A DNA stretch of 64,000 bases, taken from the NCBI GenBank assembly GCA_030407085.1, contig CM059585.1, positions 5,015,001 to 5,079,000 of the forward strand, written 5' to 3'. The notes beneath the pieces were generated by a model, which saw nothing but the letters and a program-made list of their open reading frames with translations, did not search any database and was not told where the DNA came from. The DNA is from Trichopria drosophilae. Taxonomy: Eukaryota > Arthropoda > Insecta > Hymenoptera > Diapriidae. Shown piece by piece: positions 12,601-26,975 of this stretch (position 1 is the first letter of the stretch; each line of letters opens with the position of its first letter). Position numbers and translations under genes: made by a program.

Positions 12601-13316
12601 ACGATGTAAAGTTACTAATGTAAAATTACTACGTTTAACGATGTAAAATTACTACATTTAATGATGTAAAGATACTAATGTAAAATTACTACATTTTACA
12701 ATGTAAAATTACTACATTTAACGATGTAAAATTACTACATTTAACGATGTAAAGTTACTAATGTAAAATTACTACGTTTAACGATGTAAAATTACTACAT
12801 TTAATGATGTAAAGATACTAATGTAAAATTACTACGTTTAACGATGTAAAATTACTACATTTAACGATGTAAAATTACTACATTTAATGATGTCAAGTTA
12901 CTACGTTTAACGATGTAAAATTACTACATTTTACAATGTAAAATTACTACATTTAACGATGTAAAATTACTACGTTTAACGATGTAAAATTACAACTAAC
13001 TTACGTAAAGTTACTGATGTAAAATGACTACGTTTCACGATATAAAGTTACTGATGTAAAATTACTACGTTTCACGATGTAAAGTTATTGATGTAAAATT
13101 ACTACGTTTCACGATGTAAAGTTACTGATGTAAAATTACTACGTTTCACGATGTAAAGTTACTGATGTAAAATTACTACGTTTAATGATGTAAAATTACT
13201 ACGTTTAACGGTGTAAAATTACTACATTTAACGATGTAAAATTACTACGTTTAACGATGTAAAATTACTACATTTAACGATGTAAAATTACTACATTTAA
13301 CGATGTAAAGTTACTA

Positions 13317-13518
13317 TGACGCTGAAGCTAGCAGCAGATTCGCAGCAGCGGATTCCAGGAAACTGCGGAAATGGATAATTTCATATTAAAAATTATTTGC
13401 ATTTAAACATTTTTAGACAAATTTTATACAAATAATTTGTTTTTGGCAATTTTAATGGCTGAAAACCATAGTTTTTTTTTAATCTGCTGCGGCGAATCTG
13501 CTGCTAGCTTCAGCGTCA
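13317..13518. mobile_element. Trapped 202 bp MITE, copy 2
   Basis: Same sequence, orientation and TA-flanked monomer context as the copy at 9454. The shared satellite flanks on both sides show a copied block rather than a fresh insertion. Confidence 0.9.
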
Positions 13519-15366
13519 TAAAGTTACTACGTTTAACGATGTATAACGATGTAAAATTACTACGTTTAACGATGTAAAGTTACTAATGTAAAATTACGAC
13601 GTTTAACGATGTAAAGTTACTAATGTAAAATTACGACGTTTAACGATGTAAAGTTACTAATGTAAAATTACGACGTTTAACGATGTAAAGTTACTAATGT
13701 AAAATTACGACGTTTAACGATGTAAAGTTACTAATGTAAAATTACGACGTTTAACGATGTAAAGTTACTACATTTAATGATGTAAAATTACTACATTTAA
13801 GGATGTAAAGTTACTAGTGTAAAATTACTACGTTTAATGATGTAAAATTACTACGTTTAACGATGTAAAATTACTACGTTTAACGATGTAAAATTACTAC
13901 ATTTAACGATGTAAAATTACTACGTTTAACGATGTAAAATTACTACGTTTAACGATGTAAAATTACTACATTTAATGATGTCAAGTTACTACGTTTAACG
14001 ATGTAAAATTACTACATTTTACAATGTAAAATTACTACATTTAACGATGTAAAATTACTACGTTTAACGATGTAAAATTACTACATTTAACAATGTAAAA
14101 TTACTACATTTAACGATGTAAAAATACTACGTTTCACGATGTAAAGTTACTGATGTAAAATTACTACGTTTCACGATGTAAAGTTACTGATGTAAAATTA
14201 CTACGTTTCACGATGTAAAGTTACTGATGTAAAATTACTGTTTCACGATGTAAAGTTACTGATGTAAAATTACTACGTTTCACGATATAAAGTTACTGAT
14301 GTAAAATTACTACGTTTCACGATGTAAAGTTACTGATGTAAAATTACCACGTTTCACGATGTAAAGTTACTGATGTAAAATTACTATGTTTCACGATGTA
14401 AAGTTACTGATGTAAAATTACTACGTTTAATGATGTAAAATTACTACGTTTAACGGTGTAAAATTACAACGTTTCACGATGTAAAGTTACTAGTGTAAAA
14501 TTACTACGTTTAATGATGTAAAATTACTACGTTTAATGATGTAAAATTACTACGTTTAACGGTGTAAAATTACTACATTTAACGATGTAAAATTACTACG
14601 TTTAACGATGTAAAATTACTACATTTAACGATGTAAAACTACTACATTTAACGATGTAAAGTTACTAATGTAAAATTACTACGTTTAACGATGTAAAATT
14701 ACTACATTTAATGATGTAAAGATACTAATGTAAAATTACTACATTTTACAATGTAAAATTACTACATTTAACGATGTAAAATTACTACATTTAACGATGT
14801 AAAGTTACTAATGTAAAATTACTACGTTTAACGATGTAAAATTACTACATTTAATGATGTAAAGATACTAATGTAAAATTACTACGTTTAACGATGTAAA
14901 ATTACTACATTTAACGATGTAAAATTACTACATTTAATGATGTCAAGTTACTACGTTTAACGATGTAAAATTACTACATTTTACAATGTAAAATTACTAC
15001 ATTTAACGATGTAAAATTACTACGTTTAACGATGTAAAATTACAACTAACTTACGTAAAGTTACTGATGTAAAATGACTACGTTTCACGATATAAAGTTA
15101 CTGATGTAAAATTACTACGTTTCACGATGTAAAGTTATTGATGTAAAATTACTACGTTTCACGATGTAAAGTTACTGATGTAAAATTACTACGTTTCACG
15201 ATGTAAAGTTACTGATGTAAAATTACTACGTTTAATGATGTAAAATTACTACGTTTAACGGTGTAAAATTACTACATTTAACGATGTAAAATTACTACGT
15301 TTAACGATGTAAAATTACTACATTTAACGATGTAAAATTACTACATTTAACGATGTAAAGTTACTA

Positions 15367-15568
15367 TGACGCTGAAGCTAGCAGCAGATTCGCAGCAGCG
15401 GATTCCAGGAAACTGCGGAAATGGATAATTTCATATTAAAAATTATTTGCATTTAAACATTTTTAGACAAATTTTATACAAATAATTTGTTTTTGGCAAT
15501 TTTAATGGCTGAAAACCATAGTTTTTTTTTAATCTGCTGCGGCGAATCTGCTGCTAGCTTCAGCGTCA
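15367..15568. mobile_element. Trapped 202 bp MITE, copy 3
   Basis: It lies 2050 bp from copy 2, and at least the 900 bp before each of them correspond closely. After it, the array follows the version seen after copy 1, so blocks have been shuffled. Confidence 0.9.
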
Positions 15569-18500
15569 TAAAGTTACTACGTTTAACGATGTATAACGAT
15601 GTAAAATTACTACGTTTAACGATGTAAAGTTACTAATGTAAAATTACGACGTTTAACGATGTAAAGTTACTAATGTAAAATTACGACGTTTAACGATGTA
15701 AAGTTACTAATGTAAAATTACGACGTTTAACGATGTAAAGTTACTAATGTAAAATTACGACGTTTAACGATGTAAAGTTACTAATGTAAAATTACGACGT
15801 TTAACGATGTAAAGTTACTACATTTAATGATGTAAAATTACTACATTTAAGGATGTAAAGTTACTAGTGTAAAATTACTACGTTTAATGATGTAAAATTA
15901 CTACGTTTAACGATGTAAAATTACTACGTTTAACGATGTAAAATTACTACGTTTAACGATGTAAAATTACAACGTTTCACGATGTAAAGTTACTAGTGTA
16001 AAATTACTACGTTTAACGATGTAAAATTACTACATTTAATGATGTCAAGTTACTACATTTAACGATGTAAAAATACTACGTTTCACGATGTAAAGTTACT
16101 GATGTAAAATTACTACGTTTCACGATGTAAAGTTACTGATGTAAAATTACTACGTTTCACGATGTAAAGTTACTGATGTAAAATTACTACGTTTCACGAT
16201 GTAAAGTTACTGATGTAAAATTACTGTTTCACGATGTAAAGTTACTGATGTAAAATTACTACGTTTCACGATATAAAGTTACTGATGTAAAATTACTACG
16301 TTTCACGATGTAAAATTACTACATTTAACGATGTAAAATTACTACATTTAATGATGTCAAGTTACTACGTTTAACGATGTAAAATTACTACATTTTACAA
16401 TGTAAAATTACTACATTTAACGATGTAAAATGACTACGTTTCACGATATAAAGTTACTGATGTAAAATTACTACGTTTCACGATGTAAAGTTACTGATGT
16501 AAAATTACTACGTTTCACGATGTAAAGTTACTGATGTAAAATTACTACGTTTAACGGTGTAAAATTACTACATTTAACGATGTAAAATTACTACGTTTAA
16601 CGATGTAAAATTACAACGTTTCACGATGTAAAGTTACTACGTTTAATGATGTAAAATTACTACGTTTAATGATGTAAAATTACTACGTTTAACGATGTAA
16701 AATTACTACATTTAACGATGTAAAATTACTACATTTAACGATGTAAAATTACTACGCTTAACGATGTAAAGTTACTAATGTAAAATTACTACGTTTAACG
16801 ATGTAAAGTTACTAATGTAAAATTACTACGTTTAACGATGTAATGTTACTACGTTTAATGATGTAAAATTACTACGTTTAACGATGTAAAATTACTACGT
16901 TTAACGATGTAAAATTACTACGTTTAACGATGTAAAATTACAACGTTTCACGATGTAAAGTTACTAGTGTAAAATTACTACGTTTAATGATGTAAAATTA
17001 CTACGTTTAACGATGTAAAATTACTACGTTTAACGATGTAAAATTACTACGTTTAACGATGTAAAATTACAACGTTTCACGATGTAAAGTTACTAGTGTA
17101 AAATTACTACGTTTAACGATGTAAAATTACTACATTTAATGATGTCAAGTTACTACGTTTAACGATGTAAAATTACTACATTTTACAATGTAAAATTACT
17201 ACATTTAACGATGTAAAATTACTACGTTTAACGATGTAAAATTACTACATTTAACAATGTAAAATTACTACATTTAACGATGTAAAAATACTACGTTTCA
17301 CGATGTAAAGTTACTGATGTAAAATTACTACGTTTCACGATGTAAAGTTACTGATGTAAAATTACTACGTTTCACGATGTAAAGTTACTGATGTAAAATT
17401 ACTGTTTCACGATGTAAAGTTACTGATGTAAAATTACTACGTTTCACGATATAAAGTTACTGATGTAAAATTACTACGTTTCACGATGTAAAGTTACTGA
17501 TGTAAAATTACCACGTTTCACGATGTAAAGTTACTGATGTAAAATTACTATGTTTCACGATGTAAAGTTACTGATGTAAAATTACTACGTTTAATGATGT
17601 AAAATTACTACGTTTAACGGTGTAAAATTACAACGTTTCACGATGTAAAGTTACTAGTGTAAAATTACTACGTTTAATGATGTAAAATTACTACGTTTAA
17701 TGATGTAAAATTACTACGTTTAACGATGTAAAATTACTACATTTAACGATGTAAAATTACTACGTTTAACGATGTAAAATTACTACGTTTAACGATGTAA
17801 AATTACAACGTTTCACGATGTAAAGTTACTAGTGTAAAATTACTACGTTTAATGATGTAAAATTACTACGTTTAATGATGTAAAATTACTACGTTTAATG
17901 ATGTAAAATTACTACGTTTAACGATGTAAAATTACTACATTTAACGATGTAAAATTACTACGTTTAACGATGTAAAATTACTACGTTTAACGATGTAAAA
18001 TTACTACATTTAATGATGTCAAGTTACTACGTTTAACGATGTAAAATTACTACATTTTACAATGTAAAATTACTACATTTAACGATGTAAAATTACTACG
18101 TTTAACGATGTAAAATTACTACATTTAACAATGTAAAATTACTACATTTAACGATGTAAAAATACTACGTTTCACGATGTAAAGTTACTGATGTAAAATT
18201 ACTACGTTTCACGATGTAAAGTTACTGATGTAAAATTACTACGTTTCACGATGTAAAGTTACTGATGTAAAATTACTACGTTTCACGATATAAAGTTACT
18301 GATGTAAAATTACTACGTTTCACGATGTAAAGTTACTGATGTAAAATTACCACGTTTCACGATGTAAAGTTACTGATGTAAAATTACTATGTTTCACGAT
18401 GTAAAGTTACTGATGTAAAATTACTACGTTTAATGATGTAAAATTACTACGTTTAACGGTGTAAAATTACAACGTTTCACGATGTAAAGTTACTAGTGTA

Positions 18501-20670
18501 AAATTACTACGTTTAATGATGTAAAATTACTACGTTTAATGATGTAAAATTACTACGTTTAACGGTGTAAAATTACTACATTTAACGATGTAAAATTACT
18601 ACGTTTAACGATGTAAAATTACTACATTTAACGATGTAAAACTACTACATTTAACGATGTAAAGTTACTAATGTAAAATTACTACGTTTAACGATGTAAA
18701 ATTACTACATTTAATGATGTAAAGATACTAATGTAAAATTACTACATTTTACAATGTAAAATTACTACATTTAACGATGTAAAATTACTACATTTAACGA
18801 TGTAAAGTTACTAATGTAAAATTACTACGTTTAACGATGTAAAATTACTACATTTAATGATGTAAAGATACTAATGTAAAATTACTACGTTTAACGATGT
18901 AAAATTACTACATTTAACGATGTAAAATTACTACATTTAATGATGTCAAGTTACTACGTTTAACGATGTAAAATTACTACATTTTACAATGTAAAATTAC
19001 TACATTTAACGATGTAAAATTACTACGTTTAACGATGTAAAATTACAACTAACTTACGTAAAGTTACTGATGTAAAATGACTACGTTTCACGATATAAAG
19101 TTACTGATGTAAAATTACTACGTTTCACGATGTAAAGTTATTGATGTAAAATTACTACGTTTCACGATGTAAAGTTACTGATGTAAAATTACTACGTTTC
19201 ACGATGTAAAGTTACTGATGTAAAATTACTGTTTCACGATGTAAAGTTACTGATGTAAAATTACTACGTTTCACGATATAAAGTTACTGATGTAAAATTA
19301 CTACGTTTCACGATGTAAAGTTACTGATGTAAAATTACCACGTTTCACGATGTAAAGTTACTGATGTAAAATTACTATGTTTCACGATGTAAAGTTACTG
19401 ATGTAAAATTACTACGTTTAATGATGTAAAATTACTACGTTTAACGGTGTAAAATTACAACGTTTCACGATGTAAAGTTACTAGTGTAAAATTACTACGT
19501 TTAATGATGTAAAATTACTACGTTTAATGATGTAAAATTACTACGTTTAACGGTGTAAAATTACTACATTTAACGATGTAAAATTACTACGTTTAACGAT
19601 GTAAAATTACTACATTTAACGATGTAAAACTACTACATTTAACGATGTAAAGTTACTAATGTAAAATTACTACGTTTAACGATGTAAAATTACTACATTT
19701 AATGATGTAAAGATACTAATGTAAAATTACTACATTTTACAATGTAAAATTACTACATTTAACGATGTAAAATTACTACATTTAACGATGTAAAGTTACT
19801 AATGTAAAATTACTACGTTTAACGATGTAAAATTACTACATTTAATGATGTAAAGATACTAATGTAAAATTACTACGTTTAACGATGTAAAATTACTACA
19901 TTTAACGATGTAAAATTACTACATTTAATGATGTCAAGTTACTACGTTTAACGATGTAAAATTACTACATTTTACAATGTAAAATTACTACATTTAACGA
20001 TGTAAAATTACTACGTTTAACGATGTAAAATTACAACTAACTTACGTAAAGTTACTGATGTAAAATGACTACGTTTCACGATATAAAGTTACTGATGTAA
20101 AATTACTACGTTTCACGATGTAAAGTTATTGATGTAAAATTACTACGTTTCACGATGTAAAGTTACTGATGTAAAATTACTACGTTTCACGATGTAAAGT
20201 TACTGATGTAAAATTACTACGTTTAATGATGTAAAATTACTACGTTTAACGGTGTAAAATTACTACATTTAACGATGTAAAATTACTACGTTTAACGATG
20301 TAAAATTACAACGTTTCACGATGTAAAGTTACTACGTTTAATGATGTAAAATTACTACGTTTAATGATGTAAAATTACTACGTTTAACGATGTAAAATTA
20401 CTACATTTAACGATGTAAAATTACTACGTTTAACGATGTAAAATTACTACGTTTAACGATGTAAAATTACAACGTTTCACGATGTAAAGTTACTAGTGTA
20501 AAATTACTACGTTTAATGATGTAAAATTACTACGTTTAATGATGTAAAATTACTACGTTTAACGGTGTAAAATTACTACATTTAACGATGTAAAATTACT
20601 ACGTTTAACGATGTAAAATTACTACATTTAACGATGTAAAATTACTACATTTAACGATGTAAAGTTACTA

Positions 20671-20872
20671 TGACGCTGAAGCTAGCAGCAGATTCGCAGC
20701 AGCGGATTCCAGGAAACTGCGGAAATGGATAATTTCATATTAAAAATTATTTGCATTTAAACATTTTTAGACAAATTTTATACAAATAATTTGTTTTTGG
20801 CAATTTTAATGGCTGAAAACCATAGTTTTTTTTTAATCTGCTGCGGCGAATCTGCTGCTAGCTTCAGCGTCA
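20671..20872. mobile_element. Trapped 202 bp MITE, copy 4
   Basis: By eye identical to copies 1-3, with the same monomer junctions on both sides, including the GATGTATAACGATG double motif just downstream. Confidence 0.9.
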
Positions 20873-23513
20873 TAAAGTTACTACGTTTAACGATGTATAA
20901 CGATGTAAAATTACTACGTTTAACGATGTAAAGTTACTAATGTAAAATTACGACGTTTAACGATGTAAAGTTACTAATGTAAAATTACGACGTTTAACGA
21001 TGTAAAGTTACTAATGTAAAATTACGACGTTTAACGATGTAAAGTTACTAATGTAAAATTACGACGTTTAACGATGTAAAGTTACTAATGTAAAATTACG
21101 ACGTTTAACGATGTAAAGTTACTACATTTAATGATGTAAAATTACTACATTTAAGGATGTAAAGTTACTAGTGTAAAATTACTACGTTTAATGATGTAAA
21201 ATTACTACGTTTAACGATGTAAAATTACTACGTTTAACGATGTAAAATTACAACGTTTCACGATGTAAAGTTACTAGTGTAAAATTACTACGTTTAACGA
21301 TGTAAAATTACTACATTTAATGATGTCAAGTTACTACATTTAACGATGTAAAAATACTACGTTTCACGATGTAAAGTTACTGATGTAAAATTACTACGTT
21401 TCACGATGTAAAGTTACTGATGTAAAATTACTACGTTTCACGATGTAAAGTTACTGATGTAAAATTACTACGTTTCACGATGTAAAGTTACTGATGTAAA
21501 ATTACTGTTTCACGATGTAAAGTTACTGATGTAAAATTACTACGTTTCACGATATAAAGTTACTGATGTAAAATTACTACGTTTCACGATGTAAAATTAC
21601 TACATTTAACGATGTAAAATTACTACATTTAATGATGTCAAGTTACTACGTTTAACGATGTAAAATTACTACATTTTACAATGTAAAATTACTACATTTA
21701 ACGATGTAAAATGACTACGTTTCACGATATAAAGTTACTGATGTAAAATTACTACGTTTCACGATGTAAAGTTACTGATGTAAAATTACTACGTTTCACG
21801 ATGTAAAGTTACTGATGTAAAATTACTACGTTTAACGGTGTAAAATTACTACATTTAACGATGTAAAATTACTACGTTTAACGATGTAAAATTACAACGT
21901 TTCACGATGTAAAGTTACTACGTTTAATGATGTAAAATTACTACGTTTAATGATGTAAAATTACTACGTTTAACGATGTAAAATTACTACATTTAACGAT
22001 GTAAAATTACTACATTTAACGATGTAAAATTACTACGCTTAACGATGTAAAGTTACTAATGTAAAATTACTACGTTTAACGATGTAAAGTTACTAATGTA
22101 AAATTACTACGTTTAACGATGTAATGTTACTACGTTTAATGATGTAAAATTACTACGTTTAACGATGTAAAATTACTACGTTTAACGATGTAAAATTACT
22201 ACGTTTAACGATGTAAAATTACAACGTTTCACGATGTAAAGTTACTAGTGTAAAATTACTACGTTTAATGATGTAAAATTACTACGTTTAACGATGTAAA
22301 ATTACTACGTTTAACGATGTAAAATTACTACGTTTAACGATGTAAAATTACAACGTTTCACGATGTAAAGTTACTAGTGTAAAATTACTACGTTTAACGA
22401 TGTAAAATTACTACATTTAATGATGTCAAGTTACTACGTTTAACGATGTAAAATTACTACATTTTACAATGTAAAATTACTACATTTAACGATGTAAAAT
22501 TACTACGTTTAACGATGTAAAATTACTACATTTAACAATGTAAAATTACTACATTTAACGATGTAAAAATACTACGTTTCACGATGTAAAGTTACTGATG
22601 TAAAATTACTACGTTTCACGATGTAAAGTTACTGATGTAAAATTACTACGTTTCACGATGTAAAGTTACTGATGTAAAATTACTGTTTCACGATGTAAAG
22701 TTACTGATGTAAAATTACTACGTTTCACGATATAAAGTTACTGATGTAAAATTACTACGTTTCACGATGTAAAGTTACTGATGTAAAATTACCACGTTTC
22801 ACGATGTAAAGTTACTGATGTAAAATTACTATGTTTCACGATGTAAAGTTACTGATGTAAAATTACTACGTTTAATGATGTAAAATTACTACGTTTAACG
22901 GTGTAAAATTACAACGTTTCACGATGTAAAGTTACTAGTGTAAAATTACTACGTTTAATGATGTAAAATTACTACGTTTAATGATGTAAAATTACTACGT
23001 TTAACGATGTAAAATTACTACATTTAACGATGTAAAATTACTACGTTTAACGATGTAAAATTACTACGTTTAACGATGTAAAATTACAACGTTTCACGAT
23101 GTAAAGTTACTAGTGTAAAATTACTACGTTTAATGATGTAAAATTACTACGTTTAATGATGTAAAATTACTACGTTTAACGATGTAAAATTACTACATTT
23201 AACGATGTAAAAATACTACGTTTCACGATGTAAAGTTACTGATGTAAAATTACTACGTTTCACGATGTAAAGTTACTGATGTAAAATTACTACGTTTCAC
23301 GATGTAAAGTTACTGATGTAAAATTACTACGTTTAATGATGTAAAATTACTACGTTTATAGGTGTAAAATTACTACATTTAGCGATGTAAAATTACTACG
23401 TTTAACGATGTAAAATTACTACATTTAACGATGTAAAATTACTACGTTTAACGATGTAAAATTACTACGTTTAACGATGTAAAATTACTACGTTTAACGA
23501 TGTAAAGTTACTA

Positions 23514-23715
23514 TGACGCTGAAGCTAGCAGCAGATTCGCAGCAGCGGATTCCAGAAAACTGCGGAAATGGATAATTTCATATTAAAAATTATTTGCATT
23601 TAAACATTTTTAGACAAATTTTATACAAATAATTTGTTTTTGGCAATTTTAATGGCTGAAAACCATAGTTTTTTTTTAATCTGCTGCTGCGAATCTGCTG
23701 CTAGCTTCAGCGTCA
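23514..23715. mobile_element. Trapped 202 bp MITE, copy 5 (diverged edge copy)
   Basis: Differs from the others by two visible substitutions (CCAGAAAAC for CCAGGAAAC, and CTGCTGCTGCG for CTGCTGCGGCG). It sits near the right edge, where monomers are also more varied, consistent with weaker homogenisation there. Confidence 0.9.
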
Positions 23716-24375
23716 TAAAGTTACTACGATTAACGATGTATAACGATGTAAAATTACTACGTTTAACGATGTAAAGTTACTAATGTAAAATTACTACGTT
23801 TAACGATGTAAAGTTACTAATGTAAAATTACTACGTTTAACGATGTAAAGTTACTAATGTAAAATTACTACGTTTAACGATGTAAAGTTACTAATGTAAA
23901 ATTACGACGTTTAACGATGTAAAGTTACTACATTTAATGATGTAAAATTACTACATTTAACGATGTAAAGTTACTAATGTAAAATTACTACGTTTAACGA
24001 TATAAAGTTACTAATGTAAAATTACTACGTTTAACGATGTAAAGTTACTAATGTAAAATTACTACGTTTAACGATGTAAAGTTACTACTCTTTAACGATG
24101 TAAAATTACTACTTTTAACGATCTAAAATTACTATATTTAACGATGTATAACGATGTATAATTACTACGTTTGACGATGTAAAGTTACTAATGTAAAATT
24201 ACTACGTTTAATGATGTAAAATTACTACGTTTAACGATGTAAAGTTACTACGTTTAATTATGTAAAATTACTATGTTTAATGATGTAAAATTACTACGTT
24301 TAACGATGTAAAATTACTACATTTAACGATGTAAAGTTACTACGTTTAACGATGTAAAATTACTACTTTTAATGT

Positions 24376-24625
24376 AAGATTTTTATATTTGTGTTGTGTA
24401 TTTTTACAAAATCATGTATTTTTCCTCTCCAACTGTAAAATTACAGTTGTAGAGTAAAGTTAGTGAATGTGGTAATTTTACACCTCGCTGTAAAATTCCT
24501 ACGCTTTTTGTAGTAAATTGACATAACCTTGTAAAATTCATCTTGTTTTTTGGGAAAATCCATACATTTTATGTAGTAATATTACCAAGTTTTTGGCAAG
24601 GAAAATTACGATTGTAAAATTCACC
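24376..24625. mobile_element. Right part of the MITE interrupted by satellite B
   Basis: Matches 7682-7925 in the same orientation: AGATTTTTATATTTGTGTTG, TTTTTACAAAATC, CCTACGCTTTTTGTAGTAAA, TTGACATAACCTTGTAAAAT and GTAGTAATATTACCAA appear in the same order. The terminal inverted repeat itself is not clearly preserved. Confidence 0.7.
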
Positions 24626-24792
24626 AGGATAAGATCGATTTATGTTTGTAATATTCTTATGAAGGTGTGATTTAAGAATGTCTTAATCTAGTTTGTGAAT
24701 AATTATACATAAAGTTTGATCCACCAGTATCCATCGCTAGAGTTAGTAGATGTCTAGTATTATATGAATAATATCTCCTTGGAAAAAGACTT

Positions 24793-24919
24793 AGGGCCGA
24801 TTTCATCAATTCAGATTAAAACTTAATCGATGATTAAATCCATAACCGACCAATCACGAGCGGTTAAACTGTCGTTAATCACGGATTAACTTTTAACCGG
24901 AGTTGGTGAAATCGGCCCT
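24793..24919. mobile_element. 127 bp MITE with AGGGCCGATTTCA termini
   Basis: Begins AGGGCCGATTTCATCAATTC and ends with the complement of AGGGCCGATTTCACCAACTC. Inside are TTAATC and GGTTAA words in inverted arrangement. No obvious target duplication. Superfamily not assigned. Confidence 0.8.
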
Positions 24920-24968
24920 CAAAACTATTAAGATTAAATCAATGCACGATATGTGATTGTTTATTATA

Positions 24969-25130
24969 TTAACCCATTAACGTCCAAATGCACAGACAAT
25001 GTACACGAACTTCAACGCTTATTTCCAGTATGATATAAATTTTGAAAAAAATCCAACTTACCAGATTCTACCATTTTCGGGGTCGCTCTTTCGAGCAGTG
25101 AAGAGAAAATTGTAAAAAATTCAAAATTTA
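24969..25130. mobile_element. Single end of a TTAA-flanked piggyBac-like foldback element
   Basis: TTAA followed by CCCATTAACGTCC, then, about 100 bp inside, GGGGTCGCTCTTTCGAGC. Both features match the ends of the elements at 41230 and 43622. I found no opposite end, so the right boundary given is arbitrary. Confidence 0.5.
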
Positions 25131-26950
25131 TCTATGATTTAAACAAATTAATTAACGTATCTTATTTTTTTGTTATTGTCCCAATTTATTTATCTCTAGC
25201 GACAATTATTATACCTTTTTTTCCTATATTTCTTTACAAAATTAGCTAGTTTTTACTTCTACTATACAAAAAATAGTTTTGGAGCAACGCTCGTGTAAAT
25301 TTAGAAGTAAATTCATCCGAATAACAAATAAATCAATAAAATATGATTCAAAATAGTAACACGATTATTTCATATTAATTCTGTTTATTTATAAATATAA
25401 TATTTCCGAATTTATTCGAAAAGTTGAAATAATATATACTAGAAACGAAAACATGCCTGTCAGTACTTAAAAGTAATATTTAGATTAAATATTTTCTTCT
25501 AAGTATAACTTTTTCGAAGAATCATCATTCATAAGTTAACTATGTTGACATCCTGCATATAGCTATTAGTTTATCAATATTTGTTTATAATATATGTTTA
25601 TTATTATTCATTCAAGCTATTATATTGTTCTTGATCACAACATACAATTTCTTTTGTTTTCCATTGGTAACAACACATGTTTTCAATTATTTTCAACATT
25701 TTAAACGGTTGCAACATTTTTTCACTGTCCTATAAGACCTCACATTAAAATGTGCACATGTTTCATAAAAATTTGCACCAAGTAGTTGCAGTTTTTACAA
25801 AAGTGGAATAGGTGCACTGTACGGGTGCAATTATCAGCTGAATATGCTATTAGAATGATTTTTTTAGATGAATGGGGGTAAATATCTAATTAAAAAAATT
25901 ATTGTATATGGGTAAATATCAAAAAGTTGGCAAAAATCTTGTACAGTTTAAAAAAAAAAATTACTATGATAAATTAATGCAAATAATGTTTTTTCTGATT
26001 ATATTAATTGTCATAAGTAATAAAAAATGTTTATGCAAGGTGAAATAATTCAGGAAAATTTTTAATAAATATTTCTTTAACGCTATAAATATACAATTTT
26101 CATAGTACATTCAATTCATTTTCGTAATAACGTTCAATACTTGTTTTAATGTATGAGAAATGTTAGATTTTATGATTAAATAAATGTTCTTACCTGGTAT
26201 AAACCGATTCTAACCAAAAACTAAATTACTTAATTTAATGATTAATTTTAGAAAATATACAGCGTATTTCATTATACAAGGAATCTTCGGATATGATTTT
26301 ATAATAAAATACATTCATTTTTGGATTTGCGGATCTTTTAGCCAAATTATACCAGAAATACCGTATTTCTAATAAAAGCATTTTACTTTTTTTTTGTAGC
26401 TAATAACAAATATTTCAGATATTTTCTTTCAGGAAATAATGCATTGCATTATAAGGAATATAAATATAATTTTATCCCAATTTCAGCAGATTTGCTTAAA
26501 TTTTCCAGTTAGAATAATCACGCTTATATTACACATAAATTAACTGCGCTTAATTATTTAACTACGCTTATATTATACATAAATTAACAGGACCCGATGA
26601 CATTGCATTGATGTACGAAATTTTTAGATAAATACATTTGTTATTTTTTTCGAATAAATATATAATCTATATATAAATTAATTACCGAAATTTAAAATAC
26701 AATAAAACATGATATATTTAAAAATAATTATTGAAGGTGAAGTACACTATATAGACAGGAAAATAAACCATATCTATTGAAGAACCAGATGACATGTAGT
26801 CTCGGGACATTTAATCAATCGATTAATTCGTCTAAAAATACAATTCGATACTCTAATGCTTTACTATATAATTATACGATAAATTCTGAAGAAATCTATG
26901 CTAAAGTCCTTATTTATAAAGTATTTTGTGGGAAAATACACTTAACCAAA
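25131..26950. other. AT-rich intergenic region
   Basis: Very AT-rich, with no ORF above about 65 codons, no tandem array and no inverted repeat I could confirm. A TTACACATAAATTAACTGCGC / TATACATAAATTAACAGG near-duplicate lies at about 26530-26590. Confidence 0.45.
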
Positions 26951-26975
26951 GTTGAGGAATTGTCGAGAAAATAAT

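Larger units (their letters stand above)
7988..24375. repeat. Satellite B: 16.4 kb array of a 23 bp monomer
   Basis: The basic monomer is 23 bp with core GTAAAATTACTACGTTTAAC. Subtypes replace CGTTT with CATTT, or TTTAAC with TTTCAC, and shortened units (TAAAGTTACTGATG, TAAAGTTACTAATG) combine with full ones into 37-38 bp composites. Long blocks recur almost unchanged: the anchor MITE copies lie 3863, 2050, 5304 and 2843 bp apart, and flanking arrays match over kilobases. The right edge (after about 23700) is more diverged, as expected of an array homogenised in its interior. No long ORF. Function unknown; a structural or heterochromatic role would be inference only. Confidence 0.97.

Noticed and set aside
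7988..24375. CRISPR-like array of repeats and spacers
   Set aside because: There are no unique spacers; monomers are contiguous variants of a 23 bp unit in eukaryotic DNA, with no cas genes.
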